A stretch of 64,000 nt of DNA from Jacaranda mimosifolia (GCA_018894105.1 CM032128.1:20007001-20071000), one strand, 5' to 3'; shown: positions 35,146 through 46,095, counted from the stretch's first letter. Made by a program: numbers and translations. Notes: generated from the sequence alone by a model not told the origin.

Positions 35146-35970
35146 ATGGCTAAGAATCCACGCAACTTGATTTTGGAAACTAATAAGCTAATGGGCCAAA
35201 CTTCCGTGATTGGTTTAGAAATCTCAAGATAATTCTTGATTTCGACAAAAGGACTTATGTGCTTACTCAAAGTCCGATAGACACCATAGGTGATGATGCC
35301 AATGATGAGGCACGTGAAATGTTCACGAAATGGGTAGATGATGATCTACAAACATGATGCCTTATGATGGCCTCTAAGTCCAACGAGCTCTAAAAATCTC
35401 ACGAGCACATGAAATCCACTCATGATATACATATGAACCTATAAGAGTTGTACGGCATGCAAACAAGACATGAGCGCTTCTCATTGTCTAAGGAGCTCTT
35501 TCGAACTAGAATGAATGAAGGCTCAAGTGTCTATGATCATGGCCCAAAGATGATCGATCTCATTGAGAAACATGCTCAATTGGAGGTGATTATGGACAAC
35601 GAGCTTTATGTGGATTTGATCCTATAATCATTGCAAAGCTCTTTTGACTAATTTGTTATGAACTTCAACATGTCAAAACAAGAGGTAACAATTAACGAGT
35701 TGGTTAACATGTTGGTGACTGCCAAGGCAACTATGAAGAAAGAAAAACCTTTAATGTTTGTTTCCTCCTCTAAGTCTAAGGGCTCTAAGGGTGCTAGAAA
35801 GGGAGGTAAGAGGAAGAAAAGTTCTTCCTCGAAGGGACAACAACCATTGAAACCCTCAGGCAGAGTTAAGACAAAAAAAGGTAAAAGCCAATGTGACTTG
35901 TTTCTATTGTGGCGAGAAAGGCCATTGGAAGAGAAATTGCAAGGAATACCTTGCAACCCTTAGAAAGGGT
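35146..35970 (+). pseudogene. Copia-X 2 gag
   Basis: Starts MAKNPRNLILETNKLMG at 35146. A frameshift moves it to a helical capsid-like region with LYVDLIL and a matrix of Lys/Ser repeats (SKSKGSKGARKGGKRKKSS, about 35770-35830). The zinc knuckle CFYCGEKGHWKRNC at 35896-35940 has the complete CX2CX4HX4C pattern for RNA binding. Stops around 35250 and 35360 and a frameshift near 35890 break the frame. Gag would package element RNA. Confidence 0.82.
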
Positions 35971-36970
35971 ATGTATTTTATTGAAGTACATTTAACGAAA
36001 AATTCTTCCTCATGGATATTTGATACCACATGTGGTTCTCACCTTTGTAATTCGTTACAGGGGATAGAAAGAAGAAGAAGTCTAAATGATGGGGATATAA
36101 TCCTACACCTAGGCAATGGAGCAAAAGTTGCGGCCAAATTCGAAGGCATTATGAAGTTAGACTTAGGTAACTCTTTCCTTATAATTGATCCATGTTATTT
36201 TGTATCGAATCTTGTTAAGAACATCATGTCAATTCTTATTTTAGATAGCGAAGAATTTGATTTTTCTATATCAAATGGGAATTTAAAGGCAATTAAAAAT
36301 GGTTCTTTAGTTGCTCAAGGTATATTAAACAATGGATTATATATTTTGGATTCTCAACCATTATTCATGCACATTCAACAAAGTAAGAGAAAATTTGATA
36401 ACAAAGAAGATGTCATGTTCTGACATGCAAGAATTGGACATATTTCCAATAATATGATGGACAAATTAGAAGCCCTCAAAGCACTAAACGTTAGTGGCAT
36501 AAAGGATCTTCTGACTTGTGAATCTTGTTTAAAAGGAAAAATGACCAAGACACCTTTTGCAGGACAATGGAAGCGAACCACAAGTCCTTTGAATTTGATC
36601 CATACGAATGTTTGCGGACCACTAAAAGTTAGTACAAGAGGTGGCTTTTCATACTTCATTACCTTAACCGATGATTACACTCGGATCGGACATATGTATC
36701 TTATGAAGTACAAGTTCGAAGCTTTTGAAAAGTTCAAATGTATGAGGAACGAAGTAGAAAAGCAATTAGGACTAAGTATTAAAACTCTTTAATCGGATCG
36801 AGAAAGGGAATATTTAAGTACCAAATTCTTGGATTATCTAAAGAAGAATAGAATTCTCTCTTAATAGACTCCACCTGGCACACCCCAACACAATGGAGTA
36901 GTCGAGAGGAGAAACCGTACCTTATTGGACATGATACATTCCATGATGAGCTCAACCGATGTACCTATAT
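35971..36970 (+). pseudogene. Copia-X 2 protease and integrase
   Basis: The open frame 35893-36423 carries protease with FDTTCGSH (about 36017-36043), where plant copia elements usually have D-(S/T)-G-(A/C)-(S/T), so the glycine is displaced. At 36421 a TGA replaces the tryptophan of the W-HAR-GH pre-integrase motif. The finger continues HARIGHISN...CESCLKGK to about 36545. Integrase core reads IHTNVCGPLKVS (about 36598-36630), with Asn at the first catalytic Asp, then TDDYTR. It is non-functional. Confidence 0.85.
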
Positions 36971-37439
36971 CCTTTTAGGGTTACACCTTAACTATAGTAA
37001 TGAGGCTACTAAATGTAGTACTTTCTAAGTCAGTGCCCAAAACATCACATGAGATTTGATATGGCAAAGCACCTTCTTACAGTTTCCTAAGAGTTTAGGG
37101 GTCTCCAGCATACGTCAAGAAGTTAGTGAGAGACAAGTTGGATATGAGATCCAACTTGTGCAAGTTTGTGAGATACCCAAGAGAGTCTTTGGGTTATTAT
37201 TTCTATGATCCCTCATAATAAAAGGTGTTTGTTTTAGGGAACAATATTTTTTTGGAAAAAGAATTTCTAATTAGATAGAAAAGGCGTTGTTGAACTTGAT
37301 GAAGTTTAAGATAAACATAACATCCCACAAACAGTAGAAATAAGTGAACACCAAGAGCCTAGCACACAACCTTTGAGAAACTCAGACTGAATCAAGAAAC
37401 AACCAAAAAGGTTCAAATACCTTCATGAGACGGGCCAAG

Positions 37440-38364
37440 TAGATAGTGATCCTAAGACCTATGAGGAAGTTATGTTGGACATAGATTCGGGACATTGGTT
37501 GTACGCCATTAAAACTAAAATGGACTCCATGTACTCCAATAAAGTCTAGACTTGGTAGATCCACCAGAGGGTATAGTACCTATTGGTTGCAAATGGATCT
37601 ATAAGCAAAAGTTAGGAGTCGATAGAGAGTTTACGACCTTTAAGGTACGACTAATGGAAAAAGGTTACACTCAAAGACCCAGTATTGATTTCGAGAAAAC
37701 CTTTCCACAAGTTACTATGCCTAAGTCTATTAGGATTATGCTTCCCATAGCCATATATTATGACTATGAGATATGACAAATAGATGTGAAAACTTCTTTC
37801 CTCAATGGAAACATTGACGAAGAAATCTATATGGAGCAACCACAAGGTTTTATATCTAATAGGAGTGAGCAAAAGGTTTGCAAACTCGAAAGATCCAACT
37901 ATGGACTGAAACAAGCATCCCGAAGTTGGAATATATATTTTGATAAGACGGTCGAATTATTTGGCTTTATCAAAAATTTGTATGAACCTTGTGTGTACAA
38001 AAAGGCTAGTGGGAGTTTAGTACAGTTTATTGTGCTTTATACTGATGACATTATTCTCATTAGGAATGAGAGAGAAATGTTAGAGTGTACTAAAGCATGG
38101 TTGTCTTCATATTTCTCTATGAAGGATTTGGGAGAAACATACTTCATATTAGGAATATGGACCTATAGAGATAGATCAAAAAGGATGTTGGGGCTTTCCC
38201 AAACATCATATATTGACAAAATACTAAAGAGATTTATTATAGAGGAATCCAAGAAAGGATTCCTTCCTATGGGATATGGTATTTGTCTCTCCAAGTCTAT
38301 GGCCCCCAAGATTGACGACGAGAGAGAAAGGATGTCCTACACATACCTTATGCATCCGCCATAG
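37440..38364 (+). pseudogene. Copia-X 2 reverse transcriptase
   Basis: Motifs run GCKWIYKQKLGVDREFTTFK (37585-37645), KGYTQRPSIDFEKTF, then after a stop at about 37777 QIDVKTSFLNGNIDEEIYMEQP (37780-37845), GLKQASRSWN and FIVLYTDDIILI (about 38025-38060). The catalytic box is YTDD rather than YVDD, keeping both aspartates. The 192-codon open stretch 37786-38364 is the longest of the element. It was part of the gag-pol polyprotein. Confidence 0.9.
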
Positions 38365-39026
38365 GGAACATAATGTATGCAGTTCAACGTACAAGGCCAA
38401 ATGTAGCACACGCTCTAAGTATTACGAGTTGCTTTCAATCCGACCCTAGTGAACATCACTAGATGGTCGTAAAAGCAATTCTAAAGTACTTAAGAAGAAC
38501 TAAGGATTTATTTTTAGTATACAGTAATGGAGAATTGAAACTCGATAATTTTTTAGATTCTAGTTTCCAATCCAAGGAAGATGATCTAAAATCCACTTTA
38601 GGAATTATATTTCGCCTCAATGGTGGTGCAGTGAGTTGGAAGAGTTCCAAACAAGACACCAGGCTTATTCTGCAATCAAGGCGAAATATATTGCAGCTTC
38701 GAAAACTGCAAAGGAAGGAGTTTGGATGAAAAAACTTCATCCAAGAGTTAGATGTAGTGCCTAACATTGCTAAGCCTGTTGTTGTCTTCTGTGACAACAA
38801 CAGAGTGGTTGCATAAGCAAAAGAGCCAAGATCTCATCAGCAATCCAAGCACATTTTGAGGCATTATCAATTTATGCGAGATATTATTGATAGAGGTGAT
38901 ATCCGAGTGGAGAGGGTAGCCTCAGAAGAGAATATAGCAGATTCACTGACTAAACCCCTAACGCAAAAGGTCTTTGAAGGACATCTTGAGAAGATAGGTT
39001 TGAAGGTTATAGGAAATTGCCTTTAG
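38365..39026 (+). pseudogene. Copia-X 2 RNase H
   Basis: ILKYLRRTKDLFLVYSNGEL (about 38475-38535), LNGGAVSWKSSKQDT (about 38620-38660), VVFCDNNRVV (about 38785-38815) and ASEENIADSLTKPL (about 38920-38960) follow the Ty1-copia RNase H order. Frameshifts occur near 38370 and 38720. The frame ends at about 39026, just before the polypurine tract GGGGCAAGTGGGAGA. Confidence 0.85.
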
Positions 39027-39041
39027 GGGCAAGTGGGAGAT
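39027..39041 (+). other. Copia-X 2 polypurine tract
   Basis: GGGGCAAGTGGGAGAT next to the 3' LTR start; equivalent to 24197-24211. Confidence 0.75.
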
Positions 39042-41246
39042 TTTTCGAATAGTACCCTACAGCAAATTAGATTATCATGTAAACTATTTCACTTAGGATA
39101 CAATCTTGATTGAATGATATTCAAATAAAATGACCATCTTCATCTTATGCTTATTTTACTTCACTAGCATTTAGTTGAAGCCCCTAAATCATACGGTCGT
39201 GATTTTAGTGATTTTAGTGATTTTAATCCTAAATCACTGGGTGGTAATCATGAAATAAGTCCTCACGATTGTGATTTAAATATTCCAAGTCATAAAATCT
39301 TAAGAGACGGGTATCTAAGATTCGGATAGACTTGCACTAACGATGTATAAATCTGAGGAGTTGGATATTGCTTCTTTTCATAAGCAATCCATGTTAGATG
39401 TGGGTGTATATTAGTGTGTGCTTGTTACAGAACAAGTTCACTGAAGACCCGCCCAAAGAATCCACTAGATAGCCAGAGTGGTAAGTTGGTAGTGGCAAGT
39501 TCTCCTACATACGCTAGTGCAAATAATTAGTCCTTTGACCTGAGGATCCATAGGAACCTTCTGTTTAGGTCCTCATACTTTGACTTTTCACCGACCATGT
39601 AGCAGGTCATCTGGGTTGAGATTAGATATGAGCTACTTAGACATGGAGGTTTGTGAGATTCAAGATGGGACCCGTCTTCTCGTCGTTCTGAAGGGTGAGT
39701 GCATCTCCTATGTATTCTATAATGATCGATTCCAAGAAATCTTTGCGCAAGGTAATATGAAAATTTAGAGAAGGAGTTTTCCAAAGATGAGGTCATAAAG
39801 GGGAATCAAACATTGGGATTAGAAACATAGTTATCAAAGCTATTGGGAAGCCGACAAATATCTTGTCCTTAGCCTCTTTTAGGAGATAGAAAATGGAAGG
39901 ATTGTATTTGCATGGCAAGCATAGAGCTCGAATGGCTCGTCAGAGCATATCATCTAATTATTTAGGTTCTATGAGCTTGTCGCTAGACATCGACTATGGA
40001 GATTGGATACTCTTCGATTAATGGAGATTGATTGAAAGAGTTATTGGTTTAAAGGAGTTTAAACCAAAGTGAATATTTCAATATTCAAAATATCACAATT
40101 AACCATGTATAATGAATGGATGAACCTAATGGGTCACACACAAAAGCCTAAAGGAAGTTCTACTTGATGGGAGGAATTTTCTAAAGAGTTGGAAAATTCT
40201 CCTAGGCGGTTTTGGAGAAGAATTCTATTAACTAACTTTTGGTCATCTTGACTTGATTAATTTAATTATTAAAAGTCTTGATGAAGCTCGTCGACACCTA
40301 GTCTATTCCGTATGGAGCCTCAAGTTAATTTAAAGAGTTAAGTTGACATCTTTTAACTTAAAGAGTTAAGTTAATTGACTTAAGGAGTTAAGTCAAACCA
40401 ATTAATTAAATTAAAGAGTTAATTTAATTAAAAAGAGAATTTATTTTGGAGGAAAATTCAAATGAAGGAGTTCATTTGAGATTTATTTAGAATTAATTTG
40501 CACCACATTCAATAAGATGAAATGAATATGCAAATTAAATCCAAATGCATGTGAAATTCACATGCTAGTTGGTTGCCAAGTTGGCAACTAACCATGGAAC
40601 GTGTGATGCCAACTTGCATCTCACCATCCTCCCTATAAATAAGGTGTTGGCCGGCCATATGATGGATACAACTCTAGATTCCATTTTTCCCTCCAAAAGT
40701 GTGACATTTCATGTGTTAAAGGCTCACACACTCCAAACTCTCTTCCTCTCCAATTCTCTCATAACCGTCCCCTCCCTGACCTTCAACCTCTCATTATTTA
40801 GCAAATTTGAGGCTGATTAGGGCTCTAATTGGGTGTGTGGATTATTACATTAGCGGTCCAATATTTAGGGGACTTGTGCTCTTGGTGATCCATTATTGTC
40901 CAGTAACTTTGGAGGTTGATTTGAAGGACTTTGGGTGATCTAGTTGGAGCGCAATTTTTACAACAATTTCCTCGATATGTTGAGGTGCTCTCTCTATAAA
41001 TTTTGAGCAATTTTGGAGTTGAGGAAGGTGGTCAACTATTGGTGAGTTTCTGTTGTGCGCGATTGCTCCTTTGAAGAGTTCATTAGAGTCATTTTCTTCC
41101 TACCTTTGGATTTATCTGTCAAGGTAATTTTTCTGGATCTAAATCTTTATTAAATGAATGATTATATCCTTGGAGAGGGGTAGACAAGTTATATTTAGCC
41201 GTTTTGTGGTTTTATATTATGGATCCTTGGCCTACTCCTTCCTTCA
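39042..41246 (+). repeat. Copia-X 2 3' LTR
   Basis: Starts TTTTCGAATAG (mutated from TGTTGGAATAG) and ends CCTTCA, followed by ATAAT. It differs from its 5' partner by a replaced segment at about 40271-40318 and by a local TGATTTTAG-type duplication near 39200-39235. Confidence 0.9.
40634..40642 (+). promoter_or_regulatory. LTR TATA box, copia-X 2 3' LTR
   Basis: TATAAATAA followed by GGTGTTGGCCGGCCATATG, the family arrangement. Confidence 0.65.
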
Positions 41247-42421
41247 ATAATAACCATGGCTTTAAAAAGAATGATTTTCTTGCATCATGGAACAAAATAA
41301 AGAAATTTATGTGCATGGTGGAGTATAATTACGGTGCAGTGTAAACTGAAAACAAGTTATTAGTGGATTTTACTATAGCATATATCCTTGTAGGTTTTGA
41401 AACATAATATTACATAATATATATAAGTTTAGGCACTCATTGTACTTATCGATCGAATTAAGAGTTGATTTTATCGTGCCAAGTCATTGATCTCCTGTTA
41501 AAATAATTGTACCATTTGATCTAGTTAATATCTAATCCATAATACATCCATTATCCTCAAGAAATTTCAAAAGATTAAAAATTCAATACCTTAGCGGCAC
41601 CTGCTACCTCACTCAAATTCATCATTTAAAAGAATTACACCTACATTTTTTTCTCTTTCCTTTCAATCCTTGAAAGCATTCCCTTTATGGCAATGTTGAT
41701 TTAAATATATCCAATAGGAGTCACATGGCTATGTGTAAATTGTGTTACAAAGTCATAGAAATTAGTACGCCATGTAATTATGGAAAAGCTGTTCTTTTTG
41801 GAGTGCCATAAGAATCAATCCACAAGAGGGAAATGAAAATAGTATCAGAATGACAGTAAATTGAATTTTGTTCTTTTGCACGGTAGCACTAGACAATTAC
41901 AGAACTGAACACATATCTCTACTATCAAAATAGATATATATACATAAATGCATATACACAAATAAACCCATCAAAATCCATACATATGTACAAACTCTCA
42001 TACACTAAGCATATCCACTAAAGTCTATATATATACACACAAACCCACATACGTTATACACACAACAAAAGAAAAATTATATAAAATATCCCTTACTTAA
42101 AAAAGAATTTACTAATAATAATATAAACAATTGATAGCCCTTCATCATTTTTTTACCCGTTGAGCAAGGCACAACTACCATACTTCCAAACATATATGTA
42201 TATGTACCCATATTTTCTCTGATGAAATCCATGTGTCGTGTGAGTGTGTATATTTGCATTGCTATGTGGGTTAACTCTAGGTTCATGATAGTTACATAAA
42301 TTAGACAGTACAAACAAACTTACAACTCAACAAGTGAACTATGCCTGGATATGAGCATCAATGATTCATTAAAATATGTGGACATATTACCTTTGTATCT
42401 TGCGTATGTTTCCTAGCACCA
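41247..42421 (-). repeat. Gypsy LTR-2, segment 2
   Basis: Resumes with ATAATaaccatggc, matching LTR-1 near 16264, and runs in parallel with LTR-1 (including the stretch equivalent to 26440-27340) until the gag-only LTR element at 42422. Confidence 0.82.
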
Positions 42422-43147
42422 TGTCACGGACTTGTCCCTTACAAGCACCCTACGGCACTTAGCTCCTCGTTCGCCCCTTGTAACACTAGCTAAGTCAGCC
42501 TCACCCTTTCTAAGAGTATTAGCCAAGCATCAAGAACACGAGAGAGAGTTGAGACGGGCTACAAGAAAATGGTAGTAGACTTTCTTTACTTGATTCTTAC
42601 TTTTCATGCATTCCCTACACATGACCCCTTAGTCCTATTTATACTAATCTCCTTCCCAAATGGACGGCGGAGATTGATTTCAGCCTATAGTCTAGATTTA
42701 GTAGTCTAGATATTTCTTAAATCTAGGACTTTCCAAAGCTTTCTATATATTTCTACACTTTTCTACACCTTTTGTACATATTTCTACAACTAAGTGCAGT
42801 ATTCTAGAAACTTATCTAGAGAGCTCTACAAAACTCCACACAAGTCCTCATATTTTGACAAGTGTCCACAAGGTTCTAGATAAAACTACACTAGTCTTCA
42901 ACTTTCTACAAATATCTATGAAGTTCTAAGACTTCTAAAGACTTCTACAAGTGTGTATAATTTTCCAAAGACTTCTAAAGTCTTCCAAAATCTTCCAAAC
43001 TATTCATGGACCTTCCAAAGTCTTCCAGGATCTTCCAAGGTGTTCCAAGACCTTCCAAAGTGTTCCAGGAACTTCCAAAGCCTTCCAAGACCTTCCTAGA
43101 ACCTCCATCGTCTTGCTCTCACGCACACAATCGATCGGAGCGTGAAA
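42422..43147 (-). repeat. Left LTR of the gag-only element
   Basis: Starts TGTCACGGAC, ends GCGTGAAA (the right copy ends GCGTGACA). About 42930-43110 is an exact 10-bp-period array of CTTCCAAAG-like units. It lacks about 22 bases (near AAGATTAAGTGCGG) that the right LTR has. Confidence 0.88.
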
Positions 43148-43158
43148 TTTTCCCCCAC

Positions 43159-43710
43159 CTAAACTAGCGACGCCCTCATTGCGTCGAGGTCTTGGAATTG
43201 GTCTTGGAACTGCCACAAGAAATTCTCAACCTCTTGAGCGTCCCTTTTTCCATCAAATGTCTTAGGCTTCGAGTGGTCTACTCTCGTAGTGACGACCCCT
43301 ATAGTGGCAGTCTTATTAGCCACCGCCTGTCGACATAAAGTAATCTCCCCGTGCATCCTCTTGATGCTTGCGTGGAGTGCTCGAACGATGCTGTGGATCT
43401 CCTCATTCATATGGGCAAAACATTCTTCCACCTTGGTCTCGAGTTGTGCTACTCGTTCTTCTATCAAAGTGCCGGCGTCAAGGCAAGTCTGAAGGTCTCC
43501 CTTGAACGTATCTAGCTGTCCGAGTACGTGCTCCTCCAACGTCTCGACAGTATGTTCAACCCGTTCCACCCTTTCACTTACCTCGCCTATGGCACCTTCC
43601 CAAGTAGTTCCCCCACGAGACTTGCTCAGGTCCCGTTGCTTCTTCTTATGGGTAGGCACAGTTTCCCTGCCTCTCTCCTCAGTAGCAGCTGAAATGTTCT
43701 CACTGGACAT
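43159..43710 (-). CDS. Partial gag-like coiled-coil protein (183 aa)
   Basis: The only long uninterrupted ORF of the region. The N-terminus is basic and polar (HKKKQRD). Residues about 45-125 look coiled-coil with heptad-like spacing (VSERVERVEHTVETLEEHV, then EERVAQLETKVEECF). The C-terminus KPKTFDGKRDAQEVENFLWQ matches the conserved entry of the plant gypsy gag domain (P-x-F-x-G-x-R ... V-E/D-N-F-L-W). The protein ends soon after, lacking the rest of the capsid domain, zinc knuckle and pol. The start codon lies about 20 bases from the primer-binding site. It could form a truncated gag that co-assembles with a helper element's gag; that is inference. Confidence 0.75.
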   Translation of the reverse strand: MSSENISAATEERGRETVPTHKKKQRDLSKSRGGTTWEGAIGEVSERVERVEHTVETLEEHVLGQLDTFKGDLQTCLDAGTLIEERVAQLETKVEECFAHMNEEIHSIVRALHASIKRMHGEITLCRQAVANKTATIGVVTTRVDHSKPKTFDGKRDAQEVENFLWQFQDQFQDLDAMRASLV

Positions 43711-43733
43711 ACTACTCTTTCACAAGACCACGC

Positions 43734-43755
43734 TCAACCGGGCTCCGATACCAAC
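43734..43755 (-). other. Primer-binding site of the gag-only element
   Basis: Reverse complement reads TTGGTATCGGAGCCCGG next to the LTR edge; it is a good initiator-Met tRNA complement and fixes the minus orientation. Confidence 0.85.
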
Positions 43756-44506
43756 TGTCACGGACTTGTCTCTTAGAAGCACCCGTGCAACACTTAGCTC
43801 CTCGTTCGCCCCTTGCGACACTAGCTAAGTCAGCCTCACCCTTTCTAAGATTAAGTGCGGTGTGTGCTAAGAGTATTAGCCAAGCATCAAGAACACAAGA
43901 GAGAGTTGAGACAGGCTACAAGAAAACGGTAGTAGACTTTCTTTTCTTGATTCTTACTTTTCATACATTCCCTACACACATAACCCCTTAGTCCTATTTA
44001 TACTAATCTCCTTCCCAAATGGACGGTGGAGATTGATTTCATCCTACGGTCTAGATTTAGTAGTTTAGATATTTCCTAAATCTAGGACTTTCCAAAGCTT
44101 TATATATATTTCTACACTTGTCTACATATTTCTACAACTAAGTACAGTATTCTAGAAACTTATCTAGAGAGTTCTACACAACTCCACAAAACTCCACACA
44201 AGTCTTCATATTTTGACAAGTGTCCACAAGGTTCTAGATAAAACTACACTAGTCTTCAACTTTCTACAAATATCTATGAAGTTCTAAAGATTTCTGAAGA
44301 CTTCTGCAAGTGTGTACAATTTTCCAAAGACTTCTAAAGTCTTCCAAAATCTTCCAAACTCTTCCTGGACCTTCCAAAGTCTTCTAGGATCTTCCAAGGT
44401 GTTCCAAGACCTTCCAAAGTGTTCCAGGAACTTCCAAAGCCTTCCAAGACCTTCCTAGAACCTCCATCGTCTTGCTCTCACGCACATAATCGACCGGAGC
44501 GTGACA
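43756..44506 (-). repeat. Right LTR of the gag-only element
   Basis: Starts TGTCACGGAC and ends GCGTGACA; it carries the same 10-bp-period array (about 44300-44470). On the minus strand it is the 5' LTR. Confidence 0.88.
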
Positions 44507-45120
44507 ACCATCCTCCTTTCTCCCTTCCTTTCCTTTTTTTTTTTTTTTTTTTTTGTTGAATGATATGATTAGGGTTTTGTTTATAGAGATTATATATATA
44601 TATAAGTGGTTTAATTAAATAAGAACTCTAATTATTTTCTTCTAGGACCAAGATATTAATCCTACTTTAGGAATTTTATTATCATTTCCTAAAGTTTGAT
44701 AATTGCACTCCTTCTATTAATATAATCTTAATTTGAGTAAGGGTTTATATATATACATATTTGTAGATGTATATGCAAGTGGTTTAATTCAATTAGGACT
44801 CTAATTATTTCTTTCTAGGACCAGGATATCAATCCTACTTTAGCTCTAGGAATTTTATTATAATTTCCTAAAGTTTAATAATTTCACTCCTATTAATATA
44901 ATCTTAATTTGAGTAGAATTATAACTTATGCTCCCCAAATATGAAATATATACATAACACATAAAAATATAGTTATCATTATTGACCATGAGATAATTAA
45001 TTTAATTTTTTCTAATTTCTGATGGAGTCTATTTTATGCTTTATTGTGACTTTAATTGATAAAATAAAAATTAAGATGGTAAAGCAATCAATTAAATGCG
45101 ATATAAAATTCTAATGCATT
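44507..45120 (-). repeat. Gypsy LTR-2, segment 3
   Basis: Resumes after the gag-only element with a long T run and 'gatatgattagggttttg', matching LTR-1 at about 27340-27400. Ends ...AATTCTAATGCATT at 45120, a few bases short of the LTR-1 end (ATATCACA), so the outer edge is truncated or diverged. It has an internal tandem duplication. Confidence 0.78.
44574..44914 (-). repeat. Tandem duplication inside LTR-2, period about 173 bp
   Basis: The block 'gggttt...aagtggtttaatt...ctaggacca...taatcttaatttgagta' occurs twice (aagtgg at 44604 and 44777) but once in LTR-1 (from about 27393). The duplication therefore happened in LTR-2 after the two LTRs separated. Confidence 0.85.
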
Positions 45121-45420
45121 GCAGCCATACACCAAGGGGAGACCTATCCATACGGTCATCTGGGCCTAGAACAATTATCACATATTCTTCAAGAATATTA
45201 AATGTCTCCCTAATATGTGCTAGCTCATCCACCACCGCGTTACTCCTTATCTTCCAAAAATGATCCAGCATATAAAGATGACACCAGGAACCTAAAGGTC
45301 TAGCCTCCGTGGCCCATGGGATTTCTTCAGGCGTCTACACGGCCTGTATCTTTGCTCCGCCAGAGGGAACATCATCGATCTTGCTACCTCACTCATCCAA
45401 ATGCTCACTCTCCTAAAAAC
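45121..45420 (-). pseudogene. Plant transposon protein, N-terminal domain fragment
   Basis: The minus strand reads EIPWATEARPLGSW (about 45335-45290), then HIRETFNILEEYVIIVLGPDDR (about 45230-45165) and stops at RSPLGVWL next to LTR-2. The run of an 'IRE..(N/G)I..EYV' helix followed by a 'P..(D/R)R....PP.G' turn is the start of the Transposase_28-like domain of plant gypsy-type transposon proteins, as I recall it. The remainder of that domain is missing at the LTR-2 edge. It may pair with 12905-14236. Confidence 0.5.
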
Positions 45421-46095
45421 TCATCTTCTGCTAGAGGTATCCCAGAGAAAAACCAATTAGCCTCTTAGAGAATCGAAGACATGGAAGGACGAGAATAGAT
45501 ATAAACTAAGGAAAAGGGAGACAAAATGACTCATTCTTGTAAAGGAAAAAGCAGAGGCCGACCCGACTTGATCTATCAGGCGCTGCGAATAGAAGTCTCA
45601 ACTCCGACGATATGCTTAATCCTGATAGCTAAAGGAATTGGGTGAATGATAGTGAAGATGAAAGTGCGTTTGAATTCCACTTAAAATTCGGGAAATGGGA
45701 CGTTTGACCTTTTGAAGAGGGGGTCTTAATTGCGTATCAGACGTGCCTAAAACTAACAGACACACCTTTGAGCTATACGCCAATAAATGCAAAGTGATGT
45801 AAATAGGCTTAACTAACCGTGACACCTCAAATGTGGCTTAAGGAATTCAAAAGTAACAGCGTGGAAGTTGGAATGCCTACGAAACCATCGAAAGTTGAGC
45901 AAACAATTGAACTTTGTGAACCAATCGCACTACTACCACAAGTCCTTATGCACTTGACTCGAAAGTGAGGAAACTGATGATACAAGAGCAATCTTTGACC
46001 CCCTGGGTTTTGATCAAAGGCCCATTAACCTCACCGCATAAAGGACATCAAGTACTCAAGTGGTATGTCAACCCCGAAGCAGCGTGACCCCAGAC
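45421..46095. other. No gene recognised
   Basis: Sequence upstream (minus strand) of the transposon-protein fragment; possibly its 5' untranslated or intronic region. No recognisable domain on either strand. Confidence 0.3.

Larger units (their letters stand above)
30857..41246 (+). mobile_element. Copia-X 2: near-complete Ty1-copia retrotransposon (10.4 kb)
   Basis: LTRs at 30857-33063 and 39042-41246 flank primer-binding site, leader, gag with intact zinc knuckle, protease, integrase, RT, RNase H and polypurine tract. Target duplication ATAAT occurs at 30852-30856 and 41247-41251, and the uninterrupted equivalent (gatgatataataaccatag) is present in LTR-1 at about 16258. It is the better preserved of the two copia-X copies in pol, but has stops and frameshifts. 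Confidence 0.94.
42422..44506 (-). mobile_element. Non-autonomous gag-only LTR retrotransposon (2.1 kb)
   Basis: Direct repeats 42422-43147 and 43756-44506 bound a 0.6-kb internal region. On the minus strand it has a primer-binding site next to the right LTR, one gag-like ORF, and a purine tract (complement of AATTTTCCCCCACCT) next to the left LTR. LTR ends are TGTCACGGAC and GCGTGACA. The host sequence reads ...agcACCA before and ACCATcc after, giving a 4-5 bp duplication. No protease, RT or integrase is present, so it depends on another element. The two LTRs look very similar to each other, suggesting a young insertion. Confidence 0.9.

Noticed and set aside
42951..43216. Overlapping ORFs on both strands encoding repeated FQDLP/SWKxLE-like decapeptides
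   Set aside because: They arise from the 10-bp-period DNA repeat, which is open in several frames. There is no start context or homology, so they are not genes.
43289..43991. Plus-strand ORFs opposite the gag-only ORF
   Set aside because: They are antisense shadows of the minus-strand gag ORF and its LTR, without homology.
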